Shown in pieces: positions 35,361 through 47,400 of a stretch of 64,000 nt of DNA. The position numbers and the translations under genes are program-made. The notes beneath the pieces were generated by a model. That model had not been told where the DNA came from. It saw only the letters and a list, made by a program, of their open reading frames with translations, and made no database searches. Source of the DNA: Liolophura sinensis (lineage: Eukaryota > Mollusca > Polyplacophora > Chitonida > Chitonidae); contig NC_088300.1 in NCBI RefSeq assembly GCF_032854445.1, positions 50,461,682-50,525,681 of the forward strand, in the 5' to 3' direction. Each line of letters opens with the position of its first letter. Positions within the stretch are counted from its first letter, which is position 1.

Positions 35361-37089
35361 CTTATGTTTTTGTCATACATATAAGCTGTTACAATGATAA
35401 TCAAAAGTTACCAGTGTTAGGGTTCTGTTTGGTGTAGATCAGAAATTGTTTGAAAATTGCACAGGTTGCAGTTGTACATATCTGGTAGTTTCAGTGGCTT
35501 TTACTTCCTGCTGATTGATCATGTTTGGCACTTATTGGCACTGCAGTTGATGCAGATGTTGGATTCTGTTGAAGGTATAATGTTGATTTTTACCATTCCT
35601 ATTCTAATGTCTATGTGAATCTTATTTTGATCCATTGTCATTAACTGTGAATTCCCAGTACATGAGATAATAGAATGAGGATACCATGCCCAAGAAGAGT
35701 AGCTTGGCAAGATAGTGCTTGACTACAAAGACTGTTCATTGAAAACGACTTCAACAGTGACTTGACGTGTGTTTCTAGAAGTATAAATTTAATTGATGCT
35801 ATTACCCATTTCATAAGAGTGTACTAAAGGTTGTGCTTTTTAGTAAATCCCACTGGCTGTCACTGGCCCTCCCATACATTTGTGGAAACCTTTTATAACG
35901 AGGTTGTGTGATCTATTACGTGCCATTTCTTAATCCAGGCCAGCCATTTCTACAAATAAAACTTCTATTTCTCAAAGTACCTGTAAACAATTCAATTGCT
36001 GCATAAACTTTTCTTGAGGCAAACTGTATAGACCTTTCCACACTGTCAATCAAGTACACACAGTTGACCAGTCATCAGTTCCATTTTTTAATCCTTTAAA
36101 CCAAATGTTGAACATTGGTTACAAATGCTCAGTCTTTCTGTGACGTTGTGATGTCACAATTCCTTTTATTGGCAATCAAATGAAAAGTAACACCTTTGTC
36201 ATGAGAAGGGAATGGTGGGACATCAGGTGTGTTGGATCCATCCATTTCTTTATGGTACCTTCATGTTTATGATCCTTCAGTATAACCAGTAGTTTCATTG
36301 TTTCATTTTTTTTCAGTGCTATCTTTGCATTAAGACATAATCATCCATCTGATGATCCACATTGATCCTGTATTTCCCAAACTATTAAGATGTATGAATT
36401 CATATTTTATTATCACCGATTTTTTTTGTCTGTAGATATATAATGCAATTTAATACAGGTTCATGGACTGTATCTACAAATGGTTGTGCTCGTCAAAAGT
36501 TTTCTTTATAATCACTTTCTTTACTCGTGCGGAAAAGTTTTGAAACTTGTTTTTTTCCCTCAACCCTTGAATGGCCTGCTGATCCTATTTAGAGCAGAAG
36601 TAAATGTCATCATTGATATGTTTCATGACATTGCCACTGTTGTTATATCTTAGTTTATACATACTTGTGCATGTATGTATCAATACTTAAATACCAGTTA
36701 TTCCTAGTTTATCCACCGTTAAACTCAAGTATGTCAAGAGAGTGAAACACTAATCAAACAAACCGGTAAATCAAAGACTGATGAACCAGTGTGAGTAAGA
36801 TCTCCCATGCCAATGACATTAACCTGCAGCTAAGGTTGTGTGTTGTAATGTTTTTACTTTTTATTTGTCTGAAGAACAGTATTTTTTTCGGCTTGAAGAG
36901 AGTTCGACGTTATTTTTGAGTCTCTATGCTTTACTCAGAATTTAGTATTCTTTTAAGAAATCACAATTTTGTGTGGACTGAATTTCTATTAATGCCAAGA
37001 TTGCCAAAAGAAAATGTCAGTACCATGGCTTCATTTTAAAAGGTGCATTCTGATTGGTATACTTTATATTTACCAATTTTGCAAGGTTA

Positions 37090-37109
37090 GATATATATAT
37101 ATATATATA
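37090..37109. repeat. (TA)n microsatellite
   Basis: About ten AT/TA dinucleotides in an otherwise unremarkable AT-rich stretch. Confidence 0.8.
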
Positions 37110-38023
37110 CTGATGTACATGTATACAGTAGATCAGCTATGTATATTTTGTAGGTGCCATTAGATGTGCAGTAAGCTTATCCAGCATATGCATTTGTTTT
37201 CACACATGTAAAGTCAAGGTGTGTTTACCTTGAATGAGTTGATTGGGTCATTTGTTTGATGTACATTCCATAATTGCATGATTGACTGCATCATTAGCCA
37301 GTCAGGTGCATTGGTGTTGATCAAAGCCTACAGTTTGTTCTGGTAATTATCATTTTGTTTCATTACAAGTGTAAAAGATGGATTACGGTTGCATAAAATA
37401 TAACATGAACCTTGAAACATGAAAGAGCATACCACTTTTAAATGAAGTATGTATTATTTAAAAGATCATTCCATGCTGATACCATCATTGTTTACTTTCA
37501 TCATTGTTTACATTTTTTTTTACAGTGTTTAAAATGCAAATAGATTGAGCTTGTTCAGCGGACTCCATTGGAGCATGTTCAACAGGCTGAAGTACAAGGG
37601 CGTCACCAAGTATTTTAAGCTGCTAAATGAGCTCTGGTTGCTATATTCTACATTTAACATGAATATACATGTAGTACCATATCTATGTAGGTAATATAAC
37701 ACAGAACACGTTTACTACTGAGAGGAATCTGACATTATTGTGCTTCAGCCAGTCCAATATGATTAAGAACAAATCAACTGTAGAACCTCAGTTTGGTATA
37801 ACATTTTATTAAGTGCAAAACAAATCATGAAAATCATACTTGAAATCTGTGTGAATTGACCTTTCAAGCGATGCATACTTTATGTGGAGGTGGTCTGTTC
37901 CTTTAGGTGATGTTGATGGATAGGGCATATCAGATAAAGCATAACACACATAAACATGCATATAACTGTACACATAATTGTTGATCAGACATCAATATAT
38001 AATCTCTGAATATTATTGTGCAG

Positions 38024-38335
38024 CTTAAAGGAAAGACCTCTAAAAATAGACATCACTAACTAGACCACTTAAAACTATGTATAAATATATGTTCATTTAT
38101 TTTTGTAGATTCTTTTGAAAAGAGTTAATGACGCTCAAACATTTCACTTCTAAGGTGGGCTTTATGGACCATACTATCAGAGGTTAGGAACTTTGGCATC
38201 ACAGGAAGTTTATTCAACTTTAATCATGACACTGGATGTTCGAAGAAAAATAAATGAAAGTATTTTTATGCATAGTTTTCAGATGTCTTTATGATGAATC
38301 TTACTTCATATTTTTGCTTTCTTTGAGTTTATTTT
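38024..38335. mobile_element. Foldback element family, copy with shortened second arm
   Basis: The left arm (AAAGGAAAGACC ... GTGGGCTTTATGGACCATACTATCAGAGG ... GGCATCACAGGAAG) matches 28858-29045, and the second arm (GAAAGTATTTTTATGC ... GATGAATCTTACTTCATATTTTTGC) is only about 80 bases. It lies in the QDPR/ADGRA intergenic region. Confidence 0.7.
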
Positions 38336-39238
38336 ATTCTAATTGGATATACACTTTCCCATTTCTGTGTATTTACATATGGGCCTACATGTAGGTTTAC
38401 TTTAACTTGCAGTTCCTGTTTTAATTTTTGATCCAGGAACTAACTGTGAGCAAGAGATTTGAAAATGCATTTTAGCTGTAGCAAATAGTTTGTTCCTAGT
38501 GTATAAGTTTAAATGGTAATACAAGGAATGCCTGCCCTAGATTCATGTTCATTTACTGCTGTACTTAAATCATATTGTATGAAGATATGGGTGTGGTTTT
38601 AGAGAAGAATGTGTAGATGAAGGTCTACCTACTTGTATCTAAACATAGCTATGTTGTTTTGAGAGAAAATCATGTACTTGTCAAATATAGAGGGTAATAA
38701 ACCTAGTTACGTGTATAAATTCTGGACTGTCGACTTTGTGAAAATTGGAGTAAGGTGCAGCATGGATTTCTCACATGATATCCCACAATATCATTCATCT
38801 TGTAAAATATACCGAACAAGAAGTGTTATTCCTGACAGAGTAAAGCCAATATTGCACTTTTGAGGAAAATTCCTAGTTCAAGATTCAAAAAGTACATGGA
38901 TTTAACTAAATGCATGTAACTTCCAGGCTGCTTGGCTTAGCTTTTTGAAAAAGGTGCAGCATGGTTGATTCCTCATTTTATAACAAATTCTCTCAGCAGG
39001 AAAACTGTCTATGCTGCTTTCAACACATCTATACCATAAGCAGGAGAAACGAAAATTTTTACACATTTTTGTAACTTTTATAACACTGTGCAAAAGTTCA
39101 TAAAGACAGCCATGAAACCATGGAGAAACCATGTGGAAAATACTGCAGAAACTGCAGGAAGGAAAGTTGGGACTGTCCACAGAGAACAGTGAGGCAGCTA
39201 CCAGCACATATACCTCTCCTTGAGACCTTGAGACCTCT

Positions 39239-39595
39239 CATAAACATCTACATGTAGTCATGTCATGTCTGAAAACACCTCGCATGTATGGACACCAAAC
39301 CGACCAGTCGTCTTAGTGTCTCATATTGAGGATTAACTAAAATTCTGAAATCTTCAGCATAAACATCTACATGTAGTCAAGTCATGTCTGAAAACACCTC
39401 GCATGTATGGACACCAAACCGACCAGTTGTCTTTGTGTCTCATATTGAGGATTAACTAACATTCTGAAAACTTCAGCATAAACATCTACATGTAGTCCTG
39501 TCATGTCTGAAAACACCTCGCATGTATGGACACCAAACTGATCAGTCGTCTTAGTGTCTCATATTGAGGATTAACTAAAATTCTGAAATTTTCAG
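39239..39595 (+). repeat. Three tandem copies of a 119-bp unit
   Basis: CATAAACATCTACATGTAGTC begins units at 39239, 39358 and 39477, and the array ends at 39595. Copies differ at only a few positions each. Each unit holds a palindrome CTACATGTAG. Downstream of the ADGRA gene. Confidence 0.92.
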
Positions 39596-40109
39596 CATAG
39601 TGTATTGAGCTTGCGGTATCGATCGTGAAACCATCATCTTTTCCCTCTGCGTGTTCTGAATTTCTCCATTAAGGCAATCTGAACCAACCAGTGTGGTATT
39701 ATCTCAGTGCCTCCTATGTCTTCCCAACAGCCATGTGATCCACTCCAGTTTTATAGCGGGGCACAGATCAAACATTTCACTGTCTTCCTGGGACATTTAC
39801 CGTAACCCAGGAGTATCAGTATGATGATCTATTGCTCTATAATTAAATCCATGGTGAAATGAATCCTCATCTGATATAATGGCTCACGGGACATCCTTAA
39901 ACAAGTTTTATGCCAGATAACAGCAGGCTGGATTTGTCCCAGGAAACCTTGACAAAGCCCGCACCAGGAAACCCGCCAGGCTAATATACATGTAATACTA
40001 GACTAAGGCTTTTGCTGAACCTCATTTTACTGTAATGTGTCTTCAGGGAGTAGAACTGGAATAGGAATAAAACAATTCTCAGTAGAACGACCTTGATTTC
40101 AAGTTCAAC

Positions 40110-40115
40110 TTTATT
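40110..40115 (-). terminator. Candidate ADGRA poly(A) signal (AATAAA)
   Basis: AATAAA on the minus strand (plus TTTATT) about 1.4 kb after the ADGRA stop. A plausible 3' UTR end, but the choice among several A/T-rich hexamers is not secure. Confidence 0.25.
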
Positions 40116-41397
40116 ACACATACATCTCAATTACTGAGCTGTGCGTAAGTCTTACACATCTCCAACAACTGGATGTCTAAAACCTTCCCTACAGAAAACC
40201 AACCACAACATCCAATCACATTTGTCCGTATCAATCATGTGGCCATGTATCCATGGGAACTGTTGCTATGCCACTGGCAAAGCTCATAAATAACTCTTGG
40301 TGGACTCTGTTGTGTCCTTTATACGCAATGGATCTCTACGATTTGCTTTGCTAAGCACAGTAATACATACAAATATCATAAACATGGATTGAAAACAAAT
40401 TACCAACAATGCTTAACTTGATGACCAGTATAGTACACACATAAAAAATAAACAACTGAAAACCAACATAACTTGGCTGCCATATTAAGCACGCATATGA
40501 TATGGACAACCCATTAATATTAGGGTTATTTGTCTCTTTGTTTAAATAGTATACAAAAGTATCAACATAATAAGTGACTTGCAAAATAGATGTCATTCAA
40601 ATGTTCCCACCGTTGCATATTTCTGTTTTAGCAACATAATTAATGAAAAAGCACATGTATGTTGTAACTATAACTGGACTGTTTAAGTAGCTCCTCTTGC
40701 TGCCCTTCCCCAGAAATAAAACATAAGAATTTTCCACTTTCTGAAACATTATAATCTTGTAATAGAGAACATCTTTCAAAGAAAGCGATAGTAAGTACTG
40801 AACCACATAAAAATCTATCTGCATTCGTAATTTTCCGACAAAGTTTAACTTAAAAATTAAATTATGTTTCTTGTTCTGATAATTGAATAACACTCGAAGC
40901 TTTCTCAGTCATAAAACTCAGTTATAAAATCAGCATTGACGGAAACACATTAATTAGAACTGTGTATGTTATTATGTACCTTATGTTGCTGCTGGCATCT
41001 ACAGTATGCTCCCAAAACAACAGACTTAATGAATAAGAAATAAGCAGTTTCCAGAAACAATGCCACGCTTTACCTAAAACACAAATTTTATGAATAATGA
41101 AAAGAGAGAACATGTAACTTGACTGGTTGAATGTCAAAATGATTTGCATAGTTATGAAGAAGCCTTCATCAACTACCCTTTATTATACCACCTAAAAACA
41201 ACTTCCTGGTATTAAAACAGCTTACCAATTTTCTTTTTTTTCTCACCCTGTGTAGTTATGGATTAAAGTAACAAGATTGTTTTGATTGGTTGGTTGGAAG
41301 AGCAATAATGGTGACTGGCATTTCTGATCATACATGTAGTAGCGCAGGTTCCAGGAAGAATGAGAGACGAGGTATATTCTGCAAGGTCCTGTACCAG

Positions 41398-41452
41398 ACA
41401 ACCAGACACTGAATGGCAACCAGACACTGAATGGCAACCAGACACTGAAGTT
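41398..41452. repeat. 18-bp triplicate downstream of the ADGRA stop
   Basis: CAGACACTGAATGGCAAC occurs twice exactly and a third time in part, about 40-95 bases past the ADGRA stop codon, in the likely 3' UTR. Confidence 0.75.
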
Positions 41453-41492
41453 CAAAATCATACACATCACAATCAATCCTCACATGTTGATG

Positions 41493-44400
41493 TTAAACAC
41501 TGGTTTCCTTTTTCATTCGGTTTCTCCGCTCTTTTTGTAGCACCCAAATGTCTTCGTCAATACTGTCATCAGAGCTGGAGCTAGTGTCCTCCGCCATGGC
41601 TTCCATGCCACCAGGTAGGATCTCATCGTAAGCACTAGTGGAGCGCGGGAACCAGTACACCTTTTCTCCCGGCTCCATGCCGACCTTCCCGCTATCCTGC
41701 TGCCGCTTCTGCCGCAGCCTATCCCTGTATTTGTGATTGACATAAGCGTAGGGTATTTTACGTGGTCTGTCCCTGAACTGTTCGTCCCACTCTGAGGACG
41801 TGTGCATGCCTGACCCGTAAGACTGTTTGGAGTGGCGGCGGTTGCGATTGCGCCTTGTGCCGTGCGAGTGGTGCCGCTTTCTGTGAGATGGTTCTGAATT
41901 GTGGTCAGAAAAGTCATGTGACCGTGAGCGGTAGTTGTGCAGCTGACTGTCTGAATCATGATGCACGCTGCGGCTGTTGTTGGACAAGTTTGTCTGGGTA
42001 ATATCTGAGCGAGAGGGTGATTCGGCAGGATGACCGGCAGGGATACGCCGCTCTATCTCCTGTAGAAAGTTTTTCTGTCGGCGGCGCCGCACGTTGCTGT
42101 CGGAGCTGTAACAGTCAGATGAGGTCCTGTAGTGCTTACTGCTGTCTGACATTCGGCGGGAGTTTTTCCTCGTGTTATCACTGACATTGTTGAGGCATTC
42201 TGTACAACAGTCCTTGTCTAAGACGGGTGGATGTTTGTGCGGACCCTCCACCAGGGGGAGCTGCTGTGGGTTAAGTCTCTGAATGCCATGAAGACTAGAG
42301 CCTTGAGTCTCTTGACTTACCTGGCTCTGGCCGTCAAAGTCTCGCGGACGAGGTATTGAAACATTCCTCTGTAACATTTCCGATGCTGGGCTAGACGCCA
42401 TCGACCGATTAGGCGACATGCGTGGCATTCTATAGTTATCACAGCCACAAGAATTCTGTCCCCTGATGCCCAGTGTGTTCATGCACGATGGTTCCTGGCA
42501 GTACGGTATGGAGGAGTCTGGCTGGGACATGGGGTAATGACTACTGCTACATACACTTCCTGCCAGCACCTCTGATGCGGGGCCCCCTATAGGAGACAGG
42601 TCACTGCGGTCGTAAGGCACCACCGCGTGGAAGGCAGACTGATGCGTGGCCTGAATGTTCATTGGCAGCTGCTTGTTGCGCCGGATGCTGTCATACGAAG
42701 GCGGCATCTCGTCCTGACTAGTTGGCTGACGGCCATTACCGCCAGAGTGCCGAGGATTAGCTTGAATTTGAATCTCAATACTAAAGTGCGTATTTGCCTC
42801 GCTGCTTGTACATTGGCTCTGGCGCTTTGAAGCGCTTTCGTTCAGTAAATTGTCCAGGTTGCTGTTATAGCTACCACTGCAAGTGTTTATCTCCTTGCCT
42901 AAGTCTTTGTTAATTTTTTTGGTCTGGTTGTGTCGTTTCTCCCAGAACTTCTTGGCCACCCCGTTTTGACGTGGGTTGTAGAAGCTGGGGAAGCTCTGGT
43001 CCTGCCCAATACTACCAAACGACACCTCTGTGAGTGAAGCTGTTGCCGACGGCACCAAGTTAATGTTCGACTGCTTTTTCGCACCGTTCTTCATTTGGTG
43101 CTGCTTTTGTTCCTTATGAATATTAACAACCTTTCCCGTCAATGAAGACGATTCCACGCTGCTCGGGCAGCGCATCACATGACCATTGGTGTGATTCATG
43201 CGACTGGGCAGTTCAGAATCACACTGGTACACAGCCTGCTGCTCACAGGAGAAAAAACGCTTCCAACTGGAGCGCGAGTCTTGTCGCATCAGGCAGTAAT
43301 AGCCCAGCATGAAGCCTCCTAGCACAACACTAGTAAAGCCATATAAATAACTGAATATAATCTCTTGCCGTGGAATAATAGTCCTGAAGGGTCGCGCCAC
43401 GGCAAACGCCCCACACACCCACACCACGATATACAAAAACAGTGTGGCCACCAGCGCGCGTAACTGGCTGATCGGCCGGTGTTCTGTGTCAAGGATACTT
43501 GACATGGATGTGGCATTTGTCTGCGTCAATGAGGCAGTCTCTATATTTGTGAACTCCTGATTGGGCGTGAGTTCTATCTCATTTGTATGAAGCTCCTCCA
43601 TTTCATCAGAGTAGTTCAGGTTGTTAGGTGCTCCTCGAATCACGTAGGAAATCCTCATGAAGAACACCAGGTTAATGACAACCAACAATGCAACTGGGCC
43701 GTAAAATGCTCCCAGGCTTGGGTCCCAAGATAGGAAACAACTGAAACAAGCAGTGGAAATGAAATTAACACACATTTGGTTAAGCTAATTCAAGGCCAGT
43801 TTTGTAGAAGAACCCAACACACAATATGCACAATGGAAGATTTGAATCTTCCATTACTTTAATTAGACATTTGATTTGTATGACTAAACTCAAAATCAGG
43901 GACTTATCTGAGAGGAGACAGAAAAGTTCTTGGCCTGAAGTGCTTAAAGAAGATTTGTCAAACATGGTAAGGTTTGTAGCGCAATTACTCAGAGTGTAAT
44001 GATCCTAAGGGCTTTTAACTTCCTTTATACATTGATAGGGAGGTGCTTATATAACGAGATGCGATAGGGGGATCAACTCATAGTACATCAGGTCCCGGGA
44101 TCATGAAGTGTTTTAATTTAATCATTCAACTTACGTTCCTTTCTTTTATTTCAGCTGAAATTTGTTTTACAATAACTTACCCACAATTTAAGCTGTTAAA
44201 CAATATTTTGACCTCGTTACATAAGAAATAACAACTTTAAAATGATTTTAAATTTTCATTTAGGTCTGACATAAATTTGTGATCCCAGGGCTAGGACAAG
44301 AACTTTTCTACCTCCTCTCTACAAGAGTGCTAAGAATCAAGCATTTTAATGGATGTATCAACGATGATCGCGCACGATTTGAACAAACGAATTTCATCAC

Positions 44401-47400
44401 TTGTCAGGTATACATTGCACACTAAATATGACGACAGTCATATTGCTATTGTAAAGTATCGGACATTTTAATGAATGTGAAACTCAATCCATGAAGAGCA
44501 TAATTCAAACAAGCAACAGTTTTCTTTTATCAGACATCCAGTTAATTTTGCGACGTTCAGAATGAGCTGCAGAAAAGAAACTTTTCTAACTGACAAAGCA
44601 GACAGTGATGTTGATATTGACAGGTGAGCACTCACTATTCACTCTCACTGTAATGGTTGAGATTGACAGCAGCGGTGATGCCACAGATGATGATGGGCAC
44701 ACCCCAGCCCAGAAGGTAGAAGCGAAGGATGGGTTTGGGGGGCAGGGGCATGGGGATGGGCTCAGGCGGTGGTGCTGGGGGCTCCTCAGCCTTTGTGAAC
44801 TTCTTCAGCATATTACTGTAACATCACATATGTATTATTAGCATATATCACCTTGCTCTCAATCACATGCATGACCATTAAATAATGAGATCATAAAATA
44901 AACCGCAGTGTACATTTACATTAACATGGAAATATAATGATAACCTAAATACAATGTGATATATATCTTTAGTAATGTTCTGTTAACTAACAGGACCCTA
45001 AAATTAAAAAAAAAGTTGAGAAGCTCTAATGCAATTTTGCATACCAAAACAGTTAAAAAGAAAAAACATAAAAAATTAAACAAGCAGTTATCTCCCCTTC
45101 ACTAATGGAATTATGTTTCTGGCTTCATTTGTCTGAAGGCAAATATTACAGGTACTTAGATGTAAATACATGCCAACAAGTTTTCAATTTAGTACATTTA
45201 TGAATTTTTTCTGGATTCAAGCACTTGAAAACATTATTATGAACTTTCTTGTTGAAAAGAGAAAAAGTGTATGAATACATGTTTACGTATATGACACATT
45301 ACACTGCATGAAAGTGGATACATCTTTACATATATGACACATTACACTGCATGAAAGTGGATACATGTTTATGTATATGACAAATCACACTGCATGAAAG
45401 TGGATACATCTTTACATATATGACACATTACACTGCATGAAAGTGGATACATGTTTATGTATATGACAAATCACACTGCATGAAAGTGGATACATGTTTA
45501 TGTATATGACAAATCACACTGCATGAAAGTGGATACATCTTAACATATATGACACATTACACTGCATGAAAGTGGATACATGTTTATGTATATGACAAAT
45601 CACACTGCATGAAAGTGGATGCATGTTTACGTATATGACACATTACACTGCATGAAAGTGGATACCTGTTTACGGATATGACACATTACAATGCATGAAA
45701 GTGGATACATGTTAACGGATATGACACATTACACTGCATGAAAGTGGATACATGTTTACGGATAAGACACATTACACTGCATGAAAGTGGATACGTGTTT
45801 ACGGATATGACACATTACACTGCATGAAAGTGGATAAATGTTTACTTATATGACACATCACACTGCATGAAAGTGGATACATGTTTATGTATATGACACA
45901 TTACACTGCACGAAAGTGGATAAATGTTTACTTACATGACACATCACACTGCATGAAAGTGGATACATGTTTACGGATATGACACATTACACTGCATGAA
46001 AGTGAATACGTGTTTACGTATATGACACATTACACTGCATGAAAGTGGATACGTGTTTACTTATATGACACATTACACTGCATTTAAAGTGGATACATGC
46101 ATGCACAACAGTAACGTAGAAATGGACACAACGCTATACCTGGATGCTATTGTGATCCAGAAGATGGTGCAAAGTGTGAAGTAATGGATGGCAATCCCCA
46201 CCACCTGACACGCTCTCTCCTGGTCCGTACGATTCACACCCATCGTAAACCCGATACAAAGCAGTAAAATGCTGATGGAGATGTTAATCACAGAGTGTTT
46301 AGCTTTCTTGGGAATACGTATAAATCTGGCGAAAAATGGTAAAAAAAGCCAGTGAAACATATGGCATAGATGTCAAGAATGGAAAATAAAAAGCATCTTA
46401 CAGATATTGCCAAACATACAAAGTAAAGAACTCATAGTTTCGTCTAAGGCAATAGTGCTGTTTCACTGTTTGGTTATGTACTTATTTTTTTTATTGTAAA
46501 GATTTAAATAAAACATGTATGGCGAGGAAAAATCACACAAATATGTAGCAGGCAACACCAGATAGAAGAAAATGTGCTCTTTTCAGCCCATTGTGTCATG
46601 TTTTTAAGTTTTCTTCTCCTTTGATGCTCTGTGATTTCCAACATACTCAAGAATATTTCATGGTGGTCACATTGCACAGTTTATTGGTGGTGGAAACTCA
46701 GCAGGACTCGAGACCCTGTTTAAGGACCCTTGCACCTGACAAACTTCCTCAATGGCATCAGCAAAAAAAAAAAAAAATTGTCTGTTGCTTGCCTTTAGAC
46801 TGAAGATAACCAAATATATATGACAAACAGTGCTGTCCATGACCAAGTACCTCTCCGTGAAATACAAGCATCTCAATGATTATCCAGGTCTACTTACTTG
46901 AAGCAGGTAACATAGGTGACGATGACGGCCATGAGGCAGATGGCCAGTAGGCAACTGCCAGCGTAAATCACGGGCTCCATCATGAAGAAAACACCAGCTA
47001 GTCTAGAGGACAGATTCTGAAACAGGCAGCACAGTATAGCTCACACATAACGCTTGATTCTCACACATACATTGTATCAAAAATATGTGTAACTGAGTAA
47101 ACTTAACATTAAGCATTTCTTTAATTCACTTAAATTTGAAGTTTTCTTAGCCTTGTAAATATACCTGGGCGAAAATCTGGCAGTTACTCATGTTTTCTTA
47201 ACCACGAAACTAATCAACCGGAAATGAGGTCAAAAAGGCAGTTACAACGAATTGAAATTTAAGCATTCATTTGATTTTTTGAGATTTCCCCGACATATTT
47301 CATTGGGAACTGAGTTAAAAAACATGTATCCTTATGGCGACCAGCAATTCAAAATTTATTTAGCTTCAGTTTGATTTATTTGTGCTGTAACACAGTAGCA

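Larger units (their letters stand above)
33901..41492. other. Intergenic region between QDPR and ADGRA (tail to tail)
   Basis: About 7.6 kb with no supported coding gene. Contents: a 19-bp minisatellite, a foldback copy, a 119-bp triplicate, a TA microsatellite and AT-rich unique DNA. Likely 3' UTRs lie at both ends. Confidence 0.6.

Noticed and set aside
41513-41959. 148-codon minus-strand open frame inside the last ADGRA exon
   Set aside because: Overlaps the ADGRA tail in another frame; the tail frame joins the upstream TM exons and ends in a known PDZ motif.
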